This document shows positions 27,189 through 36,888 of a stretch of DNA of 64,000 nucleotides, piece after piece. Under the pieces are notes generated by a model. The model had not been told where the DNA came from. It did not search any database and saw only the letters and a program-made list of their open reading frames with translations. Source of the DNA: Sediminibacterium sp. (lineage in GTDB: Bacteria > Bacteroidota > Bacteroidia > Chitinophagales > Chitinophagaceae). Each line of letters begins with the position of its first letter. Within the stretch, counting starts at the first letter, position 1. The position numbers and the translations under genes were made by a program. Where the stretch lies: assembly GCA_030158665.1 (NCBI GenBank), contig JAOASM010000007.1, positions 151,146 through 215,145 on the forward strand. Direction: 5' to 3'.

Positions 27189-27965
27189 ATGATTAAAAAC
27201 ACGTTAATTCAGGCTGTAGAGGTTGGTGCAAAAGAGCTAATCCGTTTTTTTAATGGCAGCTTTACGGTGTCTAGTAAGGCAACCATCAACGATTTAGTTA
27301 CAGAAGCGGACCATGCTTCAGAAAAGGCAATCATTGAATTAATACAATCACAATTTCCTGACCATTTTATATTAAGCGAAGAAACGGGGGAGATGGCATC
27401 TGCATCGGATACCAAATGGATTATTGACCCGATTGATGGCACAATAAATTTTGCAAACGGCATTCCCATTTGTTGTGTAAGCATAGGCGTTGAATATAAA
27501 GGAGAAATGATTTTAGGTTCGGTATACAATCCTTTTATGAATGAATTGTATTTTGCCGAAAAAGGAAAAGGCGCCACATTAAATGGAAGGCCCATGCGTG
27601 TAAGTAAAAAAGAATCGCTTTTACAAAGCTGTTTGGTGACAGGCTTTCCTTATCAATATTTAGATACAGCAAATGGACCACTACAAGTTTTTGAAAAGTT
27701 GGTCCGCAAGGCTATACCGGTTCGCCGACTTGGAAGTGCGGCATTAGATTTGTGCTGGACTGCTGCAGGAAGGTTTGATGGATTCTACGAACACAAGCTT
27801 CAGGCGTGGGATAGCGCTGCAGGATATTTAATGGTGGAGGAAGCTGGAGGAAAAGTAACAGACTTAAGCGGAAACAGATACAACCCATACCAGCCGGGCA
27901 TTATAGCGACCAATGGTTTTATACATGACCAATTGCAGGCGGTGGTGAATGGAGGAGAACTTTAA
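27189..27965 (+). CDS. suhB: Inositol monophosphatase family protein
   Basis: 258 aa, normal length. Metal-binding motifs: HFILSEETGEM (Glu), WIIDPIDGTINFANGIP (DPIDGT, motif A) and LQAWDSAAGYLMVEEAGGKV (motif B). It hydrolyses phosphate from myo-inositol phosphates or related sugar phosphates; SuhB-type members also act in rRNA transcription. It is first of a likely pair with thiL (45 bp gap). The precise substrate cannot be told from sequence. Confidence 0.92.
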   Translation: MIKNTLIQAVEVGAKELIRFFNGSFTVSSKATINDLVTEADHASEKAIIELIQSQFPDHFILSEETGEMASASDTKWIIDPIDGTINFANGIPICCVSIGVEYKGEMILGSVYNPFMNELYFAEKGKGATLNGRPMRVSKKESLLQSCLVTGFPYQYLDTANGPLQVFEKLVRKAIPVRRLGSAALDLCWTAAGRFDGFYEHKLQAWDSAAGYLMVEEAGGKVTDLSGNRYNPYQPGIIATNGFIHDQLQAVVNGGEL

Positions 27966-28010
27966 GAAAAGAAAATTTAAACAAGCTCAAAAAAGAAACA
28001 GCAAAAACTT

Positions 28011-29051
28011 ATGTCAACAGAAAGAACAGAGATAGAAAAATTAGGTGAGTTTGGATTGATCGATCGATTAACACAGAATTTTGAAACATTCAATGCGTCT
28101 ACCGTATTATCAATCGGAGATGATGCAGCAGTGATAGATCATTTTGGAAAACAAACCGTGATCACAACAGACCTTTTAGTAGAGGGCGTGCACTTTGATT
28201 TGATGTATACACCACTTAAACATCTAGGATATAAATCGGTGGTGGTGAATCTGAGCGATATATATGCCATGAATGCGCAACCTACACAAATCACCATGAG
28301 CTTGGCTTTCAGCAATCGCTTTAGCTTAGAAGCTCTAGAAGAATTTTATGAGGGGGTAGCCATTGCTTGTGATAAATACGGCGTAGACCTAATAGGAGGA
28401 GACACTTCCACTTCACAAAAAGGATTGATCATTTCTGTGACAGCTTTAGGCGAAGTAGCACCAGATCAATATATTAAAAGAAGTACAGCAGAATCCGGTG
28501 ATTTAATTTGTGTATCAGGAGATTTGGGCGCAGCATTTTTGGGGCTAACCCTGATGGAGCGCGAGAAAAAAATCTTTTTAGAAAATCCACAGATCCAACC
28601 GAACTTAGAAAACGAAGATTATATCGTAGGGAGATTGTTAAGACCCGAAGCGAGAAAAGACATCATCGAGTTGCTAGAAAAACTCGAGATAAAACCAACC
28701 TCTATGATGGACATCAGTGATGGCCTGAGTTCTGACGTATTGCACTTGTGTAAACAATCAGAATTAGGTTGTAGAATTTATGAAGAAAAAATTCCTATTA
28801 ACGAGGCAAGTAAAGCGGCTGCCTTCAAGTTTGGATTAGACGCAACCGTATGCGCTCTGAATGGAGGAGAAGACTATGAATTGCTATTTACAATGAAGCA
28901 GGCGGATTATGATAAGATGACGATGCAAGAAGAAATTAGTGTGATTGGATATATGTGTGATGCTTCAGAAGGAAAAAAATTAATCACAAAAGGAAATAAT
29001 TTGTTTGAAATTACTGCACAAGGTTGGAATGCTTTTGGTAAAGAAGCCTAG
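28011..29051 (+). CDS. thiL: Thiamine-monophosphate kinase
   Basis: Phosphorylates thiamine monophosphate to the cofactor thiamine diphosphate. It is 346 aa. The N-terminus GEFGLIDRLTQ and LSIGDDAAVIDH are typical, as are TTDLLVEGVHFD, VVVNLSDIYAMNAQPTQITM, CDKYGVDLIGGDTSTS, the magnesium/ATP-site motif MMDISDGLSSDVLHLC and the C-terminal ALNGGEDYELLFT. The TAG stop overlaps the TAG stop of nagA in the palindrome CTAG. Confidence 0.95.
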   Translation: MSTERTEIEKLGEFGLIDRLTQNFETFNASTVLSIGDDAAVIDHFGKQTVITTDLLVEGVHFDLMYTPLKHLGYKSVVVNLSDIYAMNAQPTQITMSLAFSNRFSLEALEEFYEGVAIACDKYGVDLIGGDTSTSQKGLIISVTALGEVAPDQYIKRSTAESGDLICVSGDLGAAFLGLTLMEREKKIFLENPQIQPNLENEDYIVGRLLRPEARKDIIELLEKLEIKPTSMMDISDGLSSDVLHLCKQSELGCRIYEEKIPINEASKAAAFKFGLDATVCALNGGEDYELLFTMKQADYDKMTMQEEISVIGYMCDASEGKKLITKGNNLFEITAQGWNAFGKEA

Positions 29052-30133
29052 TAATTAATCACCGTATTAATAAGCGCCAATTCTGCAGATAACAAAAGCA
29101 GGTTGGCGTTTTTGTTGATTTCTATTGTACCACCAATTTGTTTATGAGACATTAGCCTTGCTGGATATACACTACACATTTTTACGGCCTCATCTAGGGT
29201 AAGCCCAACATGATGTACTAAATTTTGAACAGACTTCAACTGTGTTAATGCAGATCCACTAAGGGTTCCAGCTGATTCAAATTTATCACCCACTAGTTGG
29301 TGTTGATACAATCCCGTGCTAGTTGCTGTTACTGCATCGGTGATACAAAACAATCTGTCCCCCATTATTTTTTTAGCAATTTGTATAGCTGCAAAATCAA
29401 CATGGTATCCGTCTGCCACAATACTACTCATGGCAGTTGGGTGATTCAACAATGCACCAACCACACCGGGAGCTCGATGTTGTAATGGACTCATTGCGTT
29501 GAAAAGATGCGTGGCAACTGGAATTCCATCATTAAAAAACTGCATTGCGGTTGCATAGCTCGCATTGGTGTGTCCAGCAGAAACAACGACGCCTGCCTGT
29601 TGAATGGTGTTGATTATTTCAGGAGTACAAATTTCGGGCGCCAGGGTAATCATACTAATTGCATCTTGCCCATAGGCTAAAACAGATCTGACTTCTTGTA
29701 TGTCAGGCGCATGAATGACCGCCTCGTCGTGTGCACCCTTTTTATGTACATTAATCCAAGGTCCTTCAATATGCAATCCGATACAACCCTTGCCACCATT
29801 GGCTTTATAGGCCTTCACTGCATCAATGGCTGCATAGATTACCTCATTGCTTTGAGACGCAATGGTAGGCTGAAAAAATGCCGCACCGCCGCTTAAACAA
29901 TATTGATGTATTTTTTCAATGGTTGTTTTTTCGGGAAACTCAGAAAGTAATTTTCCTCCGGCCCCATATAATTGTAAATCAATAAAAGCGGGCACAATGA
30001 ATGGGACAGCAGACGTTTCATCAAACTCGTTTTGATCAATTGAAACAACCATACCATTTTCTATTTTGATTACCACGTTGTGTAACCAATTTGTTCCGGT
30101 GAATAACGATTTAGCAGATAAAGTTTGAGGCAT
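29048..30133 (-). CDS. nagA: N-acetylglucosamine-6-phosphate deacetylase
   Basis: Removes acetate from GlcNAc-6-P in amino-sugar recycling. It is 361 aa. GLHIEGPWINVHKKGAHDE holds the metal-binding Glu; VVSAGHTNASYA and THLFNAMSPLQHR hold the two His ligands; VADGYHVD and CITDAVTAT (catalytic Asp) follow. This matches single-metal NagA enzymes. It is last in a probable recX - nitrilase - nagA minus-strand series, 6 bp after the nitrilase gene. No nagB is in view, so the pathway is only partly represented. Confidence 0.93.
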   Translation of the reverse strand: MPQTLSAKSLFTGTNWLHNVVIKIENGMVVSIDQNEFDETSAVPFIVPAFIDLQLYGAGGKLLSEFPEKTTIEKIHQYCLSGGAAFFQPTIASQSNEVIYAAIDAVKAYKANGGKGCIGLHIEGPWINVHKKGAHDEAVIHAPDIQEVRSVLAYGQDAISMITLAPEICTPEIINTIQQAGVVVSAGHTNASYATAMQFFNDGIPVATHLFNAMSPLQHRAPGVVGALLNHPTAMSSIVADGYHVDFAAIQIAKKIMGDRLFCITDAVTATSTGLYQHQLVGDKFESAGTLSGSALTQLKSVQNLVHHVGLTLDEAVKMCSVYPARLMSHKQIGGTIEINKNANLLLLSAELALINTVINY

Positions 30134-30139
30134 AAAAAA

Positions 30140-30925
30140 TTAAATTGATTGGATGGTGAAAAAGTCTGCGTCTTTCCAAAATGGAAATTGTGCCCTGCTG
30201 TGATCCAATTCTTCTCGTTCTAATGTAATTTGAAAAACTGATTCTTGGTCGGCACAATGGTATAAGACCTCGCCCAGAGGGCCTACTATCATTGAGTTAC
30301 CGCTGTGTGCAATATGATTACCATCAAGTCCAACTCTGTTCACGCCCACCACAAAAGCTTGGTTTTCTATGGCTCTCGCAACCAATAAAGTTTTCCAAGC
30401 ATGGCTTCTTTTTTCTGGCCAATTGGCAACATAGATCAACACATCATATTCGTTGTTAGCAGCTTGTCTTGACCACACAGGGAAACGAAGATCATAACAA
30501 ATTTGTAAATTAATTTTCCAACCTTTTACACTTGCAATTAACCTTTTGTTTCCTGATCTATAATGTTGATCCTCTCCTCCGAATGCAAAAAGATGTCTTT
30601 TATCATAATGGCCGTATTCGCCATTTGGTAGCATCCAAATAAGTCGATTGTAATAATGTCCTTCTTCTTGAATCATTAAGGATCCCGTTAGCACAATTTT
30701 TTGTTCCATCGCTATTCGGCGCATCCACTGAACGCTTGGTCCGTCCATTGTTTCAGCATGAACCTCGGGTTGCATACTAAAACCTGTATTAAACATTTCT
30801 GGAAGGATCACGATTTCAGTTGGAGCTTCTAGGCCTAGTATTTTTTGTTCTAATAAAGTGAGGTTGGCTCCTTTATCTTCCCAATAAAGATGGGACTGAA
30901 TCAATGTGAGTTTAAGTGTAGACAA
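30140..30925 (-). CDS. Nitrilase-superfamily amidase (omega-amidase-like)
   Basis: 261 aa carbon-nitrogen hydrolase. The catalytic triad is visible: Glu43 in PEMFNTGFSMQP, Lys109 in YDKRHLFAFGGED and Cys143 in LQICYDLRFPVWSR. The short form with AFGGEDQHYRSG resembles the YafV-type omega-amidase that hydrolyses 2-oxoglutaramate or 2-oxosuccinamate. The start is TTG at 30923-30925 (LKLTLIQSHLYWEDKGANL follows, as in relatives); an in-frame stop lies just upstream and no ATG exists before residue 40, so the TTG seems real. nagA follows after 6 bp. Confidence 0.9.
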   Translation of the reverse strand: MSTLKLTLIQSHLYWEDKGANLTLLEQKILGLEAPTEIVILPEMFNTGFSMQPEVHAETMDGPSVQWMRRIAMEQKIVLTGSLMIQEEGHYYNRLIWMLPNGEYGHYDKRHLFAFGGEDQHYRSGNKRLIASVKGWKINLQICYDLRFPVWSRQAANNEYDVLIYVANWPEKRSHAWKTLLVARAIENQAFVVGVNRVGLDGNHIAHSGNSMIVGPLGEVLYHCADQESVFQITLEREELDHSRAQFPFWKDADFFTIQSI

Positions 30926-30996
30926 AGGAATAAAATTTAATGTCTATGAGTAAATGCCCTATAAAGATAAGGCAAATTGATAGACGAGGATTGGGG

Positions 30997-31470
30997 TTAG
31001 CCTTTATAAAGTGCTTGCACAATTGGTTGGTATAAGATGGGTTCAAATCCGCGTTGGTGTAAAAAGGCCTGCGTTTTTGCCATCCTGCTAAGGCCACGCT
31101 CTCCCTTTAGACTATTCCATTTTTTTGTAGCAAGGCCTTGAAGTGTTTTCACGTAGTCGTCCTCGTCAATGGCCTTTAGGCCGATTTTGATATTATAGCT
31201 ACTAACCCTTTTTTGTTGCAAAGCGTGTTGAATTTTGACCTTACCCCATCCCTTAATTCTAAAATGTCCACCCGCAAACTGAGTGGCAAAACGTTCTTCG
31301 TTTAAAAAATTTTCGGCAATGAGGTCCGACATAATTTCTTCTACTTCGTCCATGGTCATTCCCAGTTCATACAACTTGTCTCTGACCTCCTGTTGTGCCC
31401 TTTCTTGGTAGGCACAATAGTGCCGTATCCTTTGTATAGCTTGCTCCTTACCAATTCGAACTTTCTTCAT
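30997..31470 (-). CDS. recX: RecX-family regulatory protein
   Basis: 157 aa, helical, with IRHYCAYQERAQQEVRDKLY, LIAENFLNEERFATQFAGGH and GWGKVKIQHALQQKRVSSY, the three-helix repeats of RecX. Family members bind RecA filaments and limit their activity. It lies 14 kb from recA rather than next to it, as is often the case in this phylum. It diverges from dnaN, sharing a 111 bp intergenic region. Confidence 0.9.
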   Translation of the reverse strand: MKKVRIGKEQAIQRIRHYCAYQERAQQEVRDKLYELGMTMDEVEEIMSDLIAENFLNEERFATQFAGGHFRIKGWGKVKIQHALQQKRVSSYNIKIGLKAIDEDDYVKTLQGLATKKWNSLKGERGLSRMAKTQAFLHQRGFEPILYQPIVQALYKG

Positions 31471-31581
31471 AATGTCAATAAGAATTGCTAAAATAGCTTT
31501 TTAATCTTAAGATTTTGCTTTAGTTTCGTCCTAGTTATTCAAGGGGAAAAATCCACCTTAAAAAAATCAAAAACCGAGCTC

Positions 31582-32697
31582 ATGAAGTTTATTGTATCCT
31601 CTTCTTCTTTATTAAAACACCTTCAACAAATTTCTGGTGTAATTAATACCAATACCGTATTACCTATCTTGGAAGATTTTTTATTCGAAATCGAAGATAA
31701 AAAATTGACTATAGTAGCGACTGACTTAGAAACAGTAATGCGCGTGCAAATGGAGGTAGAGAGCAAGGCGAACGGACGTGTTTGTATCCCTGCAAAAATC
31801 TTAATTGATTCTTTAAAGAACATTGCAGATCAGCCATTGACATTCAATATTGACAAAAACTATGCAGTAGAAATCACAAGCGATAACGGAAAGTATAAAG
31901 TGATGGGTGAAAATCCGGACAACTTCCCAAAAGAGCCTACAGCAGACGATACAACTGGCTTCAATATGACAAGTGGTGGTTTGTTAACCGCAATCAACAA
32001 AACATTATTTGCAGTAAGTGGTGATGATTTACGTCCAGCAATGACAGGAGTATTCTTTGAATTAACAAAGGAAAGCGTTCAGTTTGTTGCCACAGATGCA
32101 CATCGTTTGGTGCGTTATAAAAGAACAGACGTAAAAGCAACTCAAAACGCGTCTTTCATCGTTCCAAAAAAGCCATTGAACTTATTAAAGAACGCATTAC
32201 CAGATAACGACGACGCTATCACTGTAAGCTTCAACAACAATCATTTATTTGTGGAGCATGGTTCTACACAATTAATTTGTCGATTGATTGATGCAAGATT
32301 CCCAGACTATAAAGTGGTGATCCCCGCAGACAATCCTTATCGCTTAACGGTGAATAAGCATGACTTTCAAAATGCTTTACGCCGCGTGAATGTATTTAGT
32401 AATAAAAGCACCAATCAGGTGGCTTTAAATATCACAGGAAACGAGTTGCAGATGGCAGCACAGGATATTGATTTCAGTTTCGAAGGTAACGAGCGCATGA
32501 GCTGTGAATACCAAGGAGAAGATATCCAAATTGCTTTCAACGCTAAGTTTTTGATAGAGATGTTGAACGCTGCAGATACAGACGAAGTGTTTATTGAATT
32601 GTCTACGCCAAGTAAGGCTGGTTTAATCAAACCTTCAGAACAAGTGCCAGGCGAAGATTTGTTGATGTTGGTTATGCCATTAATGTTAAATAGCTAA
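31582..32697 (+). CDS. dnaN: DNA polymerase III beta subunit (sliding clamp)
   Basis: 371 aa ring clamp that gives the replicase processivity. Three repeated clamp domains are recognisable: KFIVSSSSLLKHLQQISGVI at the start, SVQFVATDAHRLVRYKRTDV in domain 2 and the C-terminal LIKPSEQVPGEDLLMLVMPL, which ends the third domain at the hydrophobic binding pocket (VMPLML). ATG start after a long untranslated leader (the likely promoter lies near 31515-31535). Not adjacent to dnaA or recF in this window. Confidence 0.97.
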   Translation: MKFIVSSSSLLKHLQQISGVINTNTVLPILEDFLFEIEDKKLTIVATDLETVMRVQMEVESKANGRVCIPAKILIDSLKNIADQPLTFNIDKNYAVEITSDNGKYKVMGENPDNFPKEPTADDTTGFNMTSGGLLTAINKTLFAVSGDDLRPAMTGVFFELTKESVQFVATDAHRLVRYKRTDVKATQNASFIVPKKPLNLLKNALPDNDDAITVSFNNNHLFVEHGSTQLICRLIDARFPDYKVVIPADNPYRLTVNKHDFQNALRRVNVFSNKSTNQVALNITGNELQMAAQDIDFSFEGNERMSCEYQGEDIQIAFNAKFLIEMLNAADTDEVFIELSTPSKAGLIKPSEQVPGEDLLMLVMPLMLNS

Positions 32698-32736
32698 TCC
32701 CTATCCTATACAAAGTCTTCAACAAGACTTAAGAAG

Positions 32737-32774
32737 AACCCGTTGTACCTGCTAGCAGAACATCGGGTTTTTTA
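32737..32774 (+). terminator. Intrinsic terminator of dnaN
   Basis: Outer stem AACCCG/CGGGTT (32737-32742 with 32764-32769) plus partial inner pairing, followed by a T-rich tail. Another hairpin with 7 bp arms precedes it (32713-32719 with 32724-32730). Confidence 0.65.
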
Positions 32775-32802
32775 TTTACATTTATGTCCTAAATACAGCC
32801 AC

Positions 32803-33624
32803 ATGTTAGAAACCATAAAAAATTATTTTGAACACATTCCAAGTACACATAGGGCCTTACTATTGGCGGGGGGAATTACCTTTTTTTGGTTAGTAGAAAT
32901 TGCAGTACCCCTATTTAAATTTCAATACAACAAGATCAAACATGCGGGCCTAAATTTATTCTTTACGTTTACGACGATTGTCATCAATTTTGCTTTTGCT
33001 TTATTGATGGTGAAGGCAAGTGATTGGACGGTACAACAAAATTTTGGTTTACTTCATGTAATTCAACTTACTCCATGGATAGAAGCGATAGTTGGATTAT
33101 TACTACTAGATTTTATCGGAGCTTATTTAGTACACATGATTGAGCATAAGGTAAAATTTTTATGGAAATTTCACATGGTGCATCACGCAGATACCAAGGT
33201 AGACACCACTACCGGAAATAGACACCATCCAGGAGAGTCGGTTGTAAGAGCCGTTTTTGCAATCATTGCAGTGTTTATTTTAGGCACACCCATGTGGATG
33301 GTCATGGTGTATCAAAGTTTAAGTGTTGTGTTAACCCAATTCAATCATGCTAATATTTATATTCCAAAATGGTTTGATAAAACCTTTGGTTTAATTATCG
33401 TTTCTCCAAATATGCATAGGGTACATCATCATATTACACGTCCACAAACAGATAGCAATTATGGAAATATATTTTCATTTTGGGATCGACTTTTAGGAAC
33501 TTATAATGCTACACCGATGGATCAAATTGTATATGGATTGGATGTGTTAGACAATTCAAAAGACGGTTCATTGGCCTATCAATTAAAAGCGCCATTTGAT
33601 AAAACGATAAAATCTGATTATTAA
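32803..33624 (+). CDS. Sterol desaturase / fatty acid hydroxylase family membrane protein
   Basis: 273 aa with several TM segments. The di-iron histidine clusters are HMIEH, HMVHHAD, then NRHHPGES and HRVHHH, spaced as in the fatty acid hydroxylase superfamily. It probably hydroxylates or desaturates a membrane lipid or carotenoid. The reading frame extends upstream to 32743 but that part overlaps the dnaN terminator, so the ATG at 32803 (MLETIKNYFEHIPST) is preferred. kdsB follows after 60 bp. Confidence 0.88.
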   Translation: MLETIKNYFEHIPSTHRALLLAGGITFFWLVEIAVPLFKFQYNKIKHAGLNLFFTFTTIVINFAFALLMVKASDWTVQQNFGLLHVIQLTPWIEAIVGLLLLDFIGAYLVHMIEHKVKFLWKFHMVHHADTKVDTTTGNRHHPGESVVRAVFAIIAVFILGTPMWMVMVYQSLSVVLTQFNHANIYIPKWFDKTFGLIIVSPNMHRVHHHITRPQTDSNYGNIFSFWDRLLGTYNATPMDQIVYGLDVLDNSKDGSLAYQLKAPFDKTIKSDY

Positions 33625-33684
33625 TCTGCCCTTTTCCATAAAACGGTATTCCCATTTTCAAATGACTTTAAATAAAAAATATTC

Positions 33685-34407
33685 ATGAGCAAAGTTGGTG
33701 CTTTTATTCCTGCACGCTATGCGGCTACAAGATTTCCCGCCAAGCTAATGCAATTATTGGGAGACAAAACCGTGATTAGACACACTTATGACAACACGGT
33801 TGCTACTGGGTTGTTTGATGAAGTATACGTAGTCACAGATAGTGATATCATTTTCAACGAGATAGTTGAACATGGCGGAAAAGCCATTATGAGTCAACGC
33901 GCACATGAAAGTGGCAGCGATAGAATCGCAGAAGCAATCGAAGGATTGGATATAGATATTGTGGTGAATGTACAGGGAGACGAGCCCTTTGTAAAACGCG
34001 AACCACTAGAACAAGTGCTTGCTTGTTTTCAAGACCCAAAAGTACAAGTGGCCTCATTGATGCAGGTGTTAACGAATCAAGCATCCATTGAAGATCCTAA
34101 TTATGTGAAAGTGGCAGTAGATAAAAACTGGAATGCGTTGTTTTTTTCACGTAGTGTAATTCCTTATCCAAGAGCAACAGATATTTCCATTACTTATTAT
34201 GAACATGTTGGTGTCTATGCTTTTAAAAAGCAGGCATTACTTGATTTCACCAATTGGCCTATGTCGCCACTAGAGGCTGCAGAAAAAATTGAATGCTTGC
34301 GCTATTTAGAAAATGGCGTCTCTATTAAAATGGCAGTTACCAATTATATGGGTGTTGAAATTGATACGCCTGAAGATTTGATTAAAGCCGCTGCTTTATT
34401 AAAGTAG
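33685..34407 (+). CDS. kdsB: 3-deoxy-manno-octulosonate cytidylyltransferase (CMP-Kdo synthetase)
   Basis: Activates Kdo (or 8-amino-Kdo) as the CMP sugar for lipid A-core synthesis. It is 240 aa. [20 protein letters not shown] is the CTP-binding start. [37 protein letters not shown] and [18 protein letters not shown] are all diagnostic. Three genes on, a KdnB-like dehydrogenase suggests the substrate might be the 8-amino derivative. Confidence 0.94.
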   Translation: MSKVGAFIPARYAATRFPAKLMQLLGDKTVIRHTYDNTVATGLFDEVYVVTDSDIIFNEIVEHGGKAIMSQRAHESGSDRIAEAIEGLDIDIVVNVQGDEPFVKREPLEQVLACFQDPKVQVASLMQVLTNQASIEDPNYVKVAVDKNWNALFFSRSVIPYPRATDISITYYEHVGVYAFKKQALLDFTNWPMSPLEAAEKIECLRYLENGVSIKMAVTNYMGVEIDTPEDLIKAAALLK

Positions 34408-34457
34408 ACTATCTTATTTAACCCAGCCCCTCTCTTTATACATTTAAAAAAGACACA

Positions 34458-35804
34458 ATGAACAAAGGAAAATTATTTCAGTCAACAGTAGTCGCTGCGC
34501 TTGCAGGATTTATTTTTGGATTTGATATGGTGGTCATATCTGGTGCAGACAAACCGATACAAGCTTTGTGGCAAACCACACCTTGGTTCCATGGATTCTT
34601 TATCATGTCAATGGCTTTATGGGGCACAGTTGTTGGGTCTATTTTTGCCGGTGCGCCAACAGAAAAATATGGTCGCAAGAAAGTATTAATTTGGTTGGGC
34701 GTCTTGTTTATTGCTTCTGCTATTGGATCTGCGATTGCACAAGATCCGTATACTTTCTCATTCTTTAGATTGATTGGTGGAATTGCCATTGGTGTTTCAT
34801 CTGTTGTTGCTCCTACATATATTTCTGAGATTTCAAATAAAAACAATCGTGGTAAATTGGTGGGCATGTATCAATTCAATATCGTGTTTGGTATATTGGT
34901 GGCGTATTTGTCTAATTATTTTTTACAAGGGGTAGGTGGAGCCAATGATTGGCGTTGGATGTTGGCGGTGTTATTGGTGCCGTCTTTGATTTATACTTTC
35001 ATGGCTGTTGGATTGCCGGAGAGCCCAAGATGGTTGCTGTCTGTGAAAGGTGACGAAACTGCTGCGAGAAAAAATCTAGCAGCAGTGGGCGTAGAAAATA
35101 TAGAAGAGACCATTCAAGAAATCAATGCAGCCAATGCGCAAGAAAAATCTTTTGGCAGCGCTAACTTATTTACAAAGCACCATGTTAAAATAATTTCACT
35201 AGCCTTTTTCATTGCTTTTTTCAATCAGGCTTCAGGTATTAACTTCCTTTTATATTATGCTCCAAGAATTTTAGAAGAAGCAGGATTTGCAAAAGACAAT
35301 TCTTTATTGAGTTCCATCTCTATCGGGATGATGAATTTGGTATTTACATTTGTTGGCTTATGGTTGATTGATCGCATTGGTCGTAAAACACTTTTAATCA
35401 TTGGTTCCTTTGGATATATCATTAGTTTGTCCATGGTGGCGTATGGATTTTTTATGCATAGCGCGCCAACCTTTATGTTGGTTTTCTTATTGTTATTTAT
35501 TGCAGCTCATGCGATAGGACAAGGCGCGGTGATTTGGGTATTTATTTCAGAAATCTTTCCTACACAAGTGCGCGCAGCCGGACAAGCATTTGGGGCAAGT
35601 ATCCATTGGGTCTTTGCGGCTTTAATCACTTTGGTGACACCGGTGTTCTTAGATAGCGAGTATGGAATATTTAAAGAAAACCCATGGCCTATCTTTGCAT
35701 TTTTTGCAGGCATGATGGCTTTACAATTAGTTTGGATTTTGGTAAAAGTGCCAGAAACAAAAGGCGTATCTTTGGAGGAATTACAAAAGAAATTAGTTCA
35801 ATAA
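34458..35804 (+). CDS. MFS sugar porter
   Basis: 448 aa with 12 predicted TM helices. Sugar-porter signatures: GFDMVVISGADKPIQ in TM1, EKYGRKKVLIWLGVLF (GRK after TM2), PESPRWLLSVKG before the central loop, IDRIGRKTLLIIG in the second half and the C-terminal VPETKGVSLEEL. QASGINFLLYYAPRI is the QxxGxNxxxYY sugar-binding motif in TM7. It probably imports a hexose or pentose with H+ or Na+. The KdnB-like gene follows after 10 bp. Confidence 0.92.
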   Translation: MNKGKLFQSTVVAALAGFIFGFDMVVISGADKPIQALWQTTPWFHGFFIMSMALWGTVVGSIFAGAPTEKYGRKKVLIWLGVLFIASAIGSAIAQDPYTFSFFRLIGGIAIGVSSVVAPTYISEISNKNNRGKLVGMYQFNIVFGILVAYLSNYFLQGVGGANDWRWMLAVLLVPSLIYTFMAVGLPESPRWLLSVKGDETAARKNLAAVGVENIEETIQEINAANAQEKSFGSANLFTKHHVKIISLAFFIAFFNQASGINFLLYYAPRILEEAGFAKDNSLLSSISIGMMNLVFTFVGLWLIDRIGRKTLLIIGSFGYIISLSMVAYGFFMHSAPTFMLVFLLLFIAAHAIGQGAVIWVFISEIFPTQVRAAGQAFGASIHWVFAALITLVTPVFLDSEYGIFKENPWPIFAFFAGMMALQLVWILVKVPETKGVSLEELQKKLVQ

Positions 35805-35814
35805 AATTATCTGT

Positions 35815-36888
35815 ATGCAGTTTCGCAATTTTAAAATGGTAGATTATGTGGTATATGGCCGCGGATCTTTTAACCAATTAGATGAAATTATAGCACCTCG
35901 TAGAAAAGGTGATTTCCCAATGATCTTTTTTTTAGATCATTATTTCGAAGGAAAGGCATTAGCGAGCAGGGTGCCACTAAGAGGAAAAGATAAAATTGTT
36001 TTTGTTGATGTGACGTACGAACCAAAAACAACGCAGGTCGATGCACTAGCTGCTGCATTAAAAGCTGAATTTGGAGAAGTGAGTGGTATCATAGGTATAG
36101 GCGGTGGATCTACAATGGACTTGGCAAAAGCTGTTGCATTGATGATGACCAATCCGGGTTCTTCGGCAGATTACCAAGGCTGGGACTTGGTAAAACAAGC
36201 AGGCGTTTATAAAGTGGGTATTCCAACATTGAGTGGAACAGGTGCCGAAGTGAGTCGCACCACCGTGTTAACAGGACCTACGCGAAAACTTGGAATGAAT
36301 TCTGACTTTACCCCATTTGATCAAATTGTATTAGATCCTGAATTAACAAAAGACGCACCAGCGAACCAACGTTTTTATACAGGCATGGATTGCTATATCC
36401 ATTGCATTGAAAGTTTAGAAGGTACTTTCTTAAACGAGTTTAGCAAGAGCTATGGCGAAAAAGCTTTAGAGCTTTGTAGAAAAGTATTTGTTGAAAAAAA
36501 CACTTGGGATGATGAGTGTGATGATCAATTGATGATGGCATCTTATGCAGGAGGTATGAGTATTGCGTATAGTCAAGTGGGTGTGGCGCACGCGGTGAGT
36601 TATGGCTTAAGTTATTTATTAGGCACTAAGCATGGTATTGGTAACTGTATTGTGATGAATCATCTAGAGGAATATTATCCAGCAGGTGTAAAAGAGTTTA
36701 AGCACATGGTTGCGAAAAATAATATTGATATTCCTGTTGGTATCTGTGCCAACTTAACCGAAGAACAATTTGATGCTATGATCAATGTATCCCTTGGCAT
36801 GAAACCATTATGGGAGAATGCACTTGGAAAAGATTGGGAAACCATCATGACAAGAGAAAAGCTAAGAGCGCTTTACGGAAAGCTGTAG
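35815..36888 (+). CDS. Iron-containing alcohol dehydrogenase, KdnB-like (3-deoxy-octulosonate 8-oxidase)
   Basis: 357 aa. The NAD-binding motif GIIGIGGGSTMDLAKAVALM is near residue 95, TLSGTGAEVSRTTVL follows, and metal ligands are in GMDCYIHCIES and QVGVAHAVSYGLSYLLGTKHGIG. Type III alcohol dehydrogenase with best resemblance, from memory, to KdnB of Shewanella, which oxidises the C8 hydroxyl of Kdo. The matching aminotransferase KdnA is not in the window. Its final codons and stop are inside copy 1 of a 38 bp tandem repeat. Family certain, KdnB assignment probable. Confidence 0.75.
   Translation: MQFRNFKMVDYVVYGRGSFNQLDEIIAPRRKGDFPMIFFLDHYFEGKALASRVPLRGKDKIVFVDVTYEPKTTQVDALAAALKAEFGEVSGIIGIGGGSTMDLAKAVALMMTNPGSSADYQGWDLVKQAGVYKVGIPTLSGTGAEVSRTTVLTGPTRKLGMNSDFTPFDQIVLDPELTKDAPANQRFYTGMDCYIHCIESLEGTFLNEFSKSYGEKALELCRKVFVEKNTWDDECDDQLMMASYAGGMSIAYSQVGVAHAVSYGLSYLLGTKHGIGNCIVMNHLEEYYPAGVKEFKHMVAKNNIDIPVGICANLTEEQFDAMINVSLGMKPLWENALGKDWETIMTREKLRALYGKL

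Noticed and set aside
32743..32802. N-terminal extension of the fatty acid hydroxylase gene
   Set aside because: Overlaps the dnaN terminator; the ATG at 32803 starts a normal-length protein.
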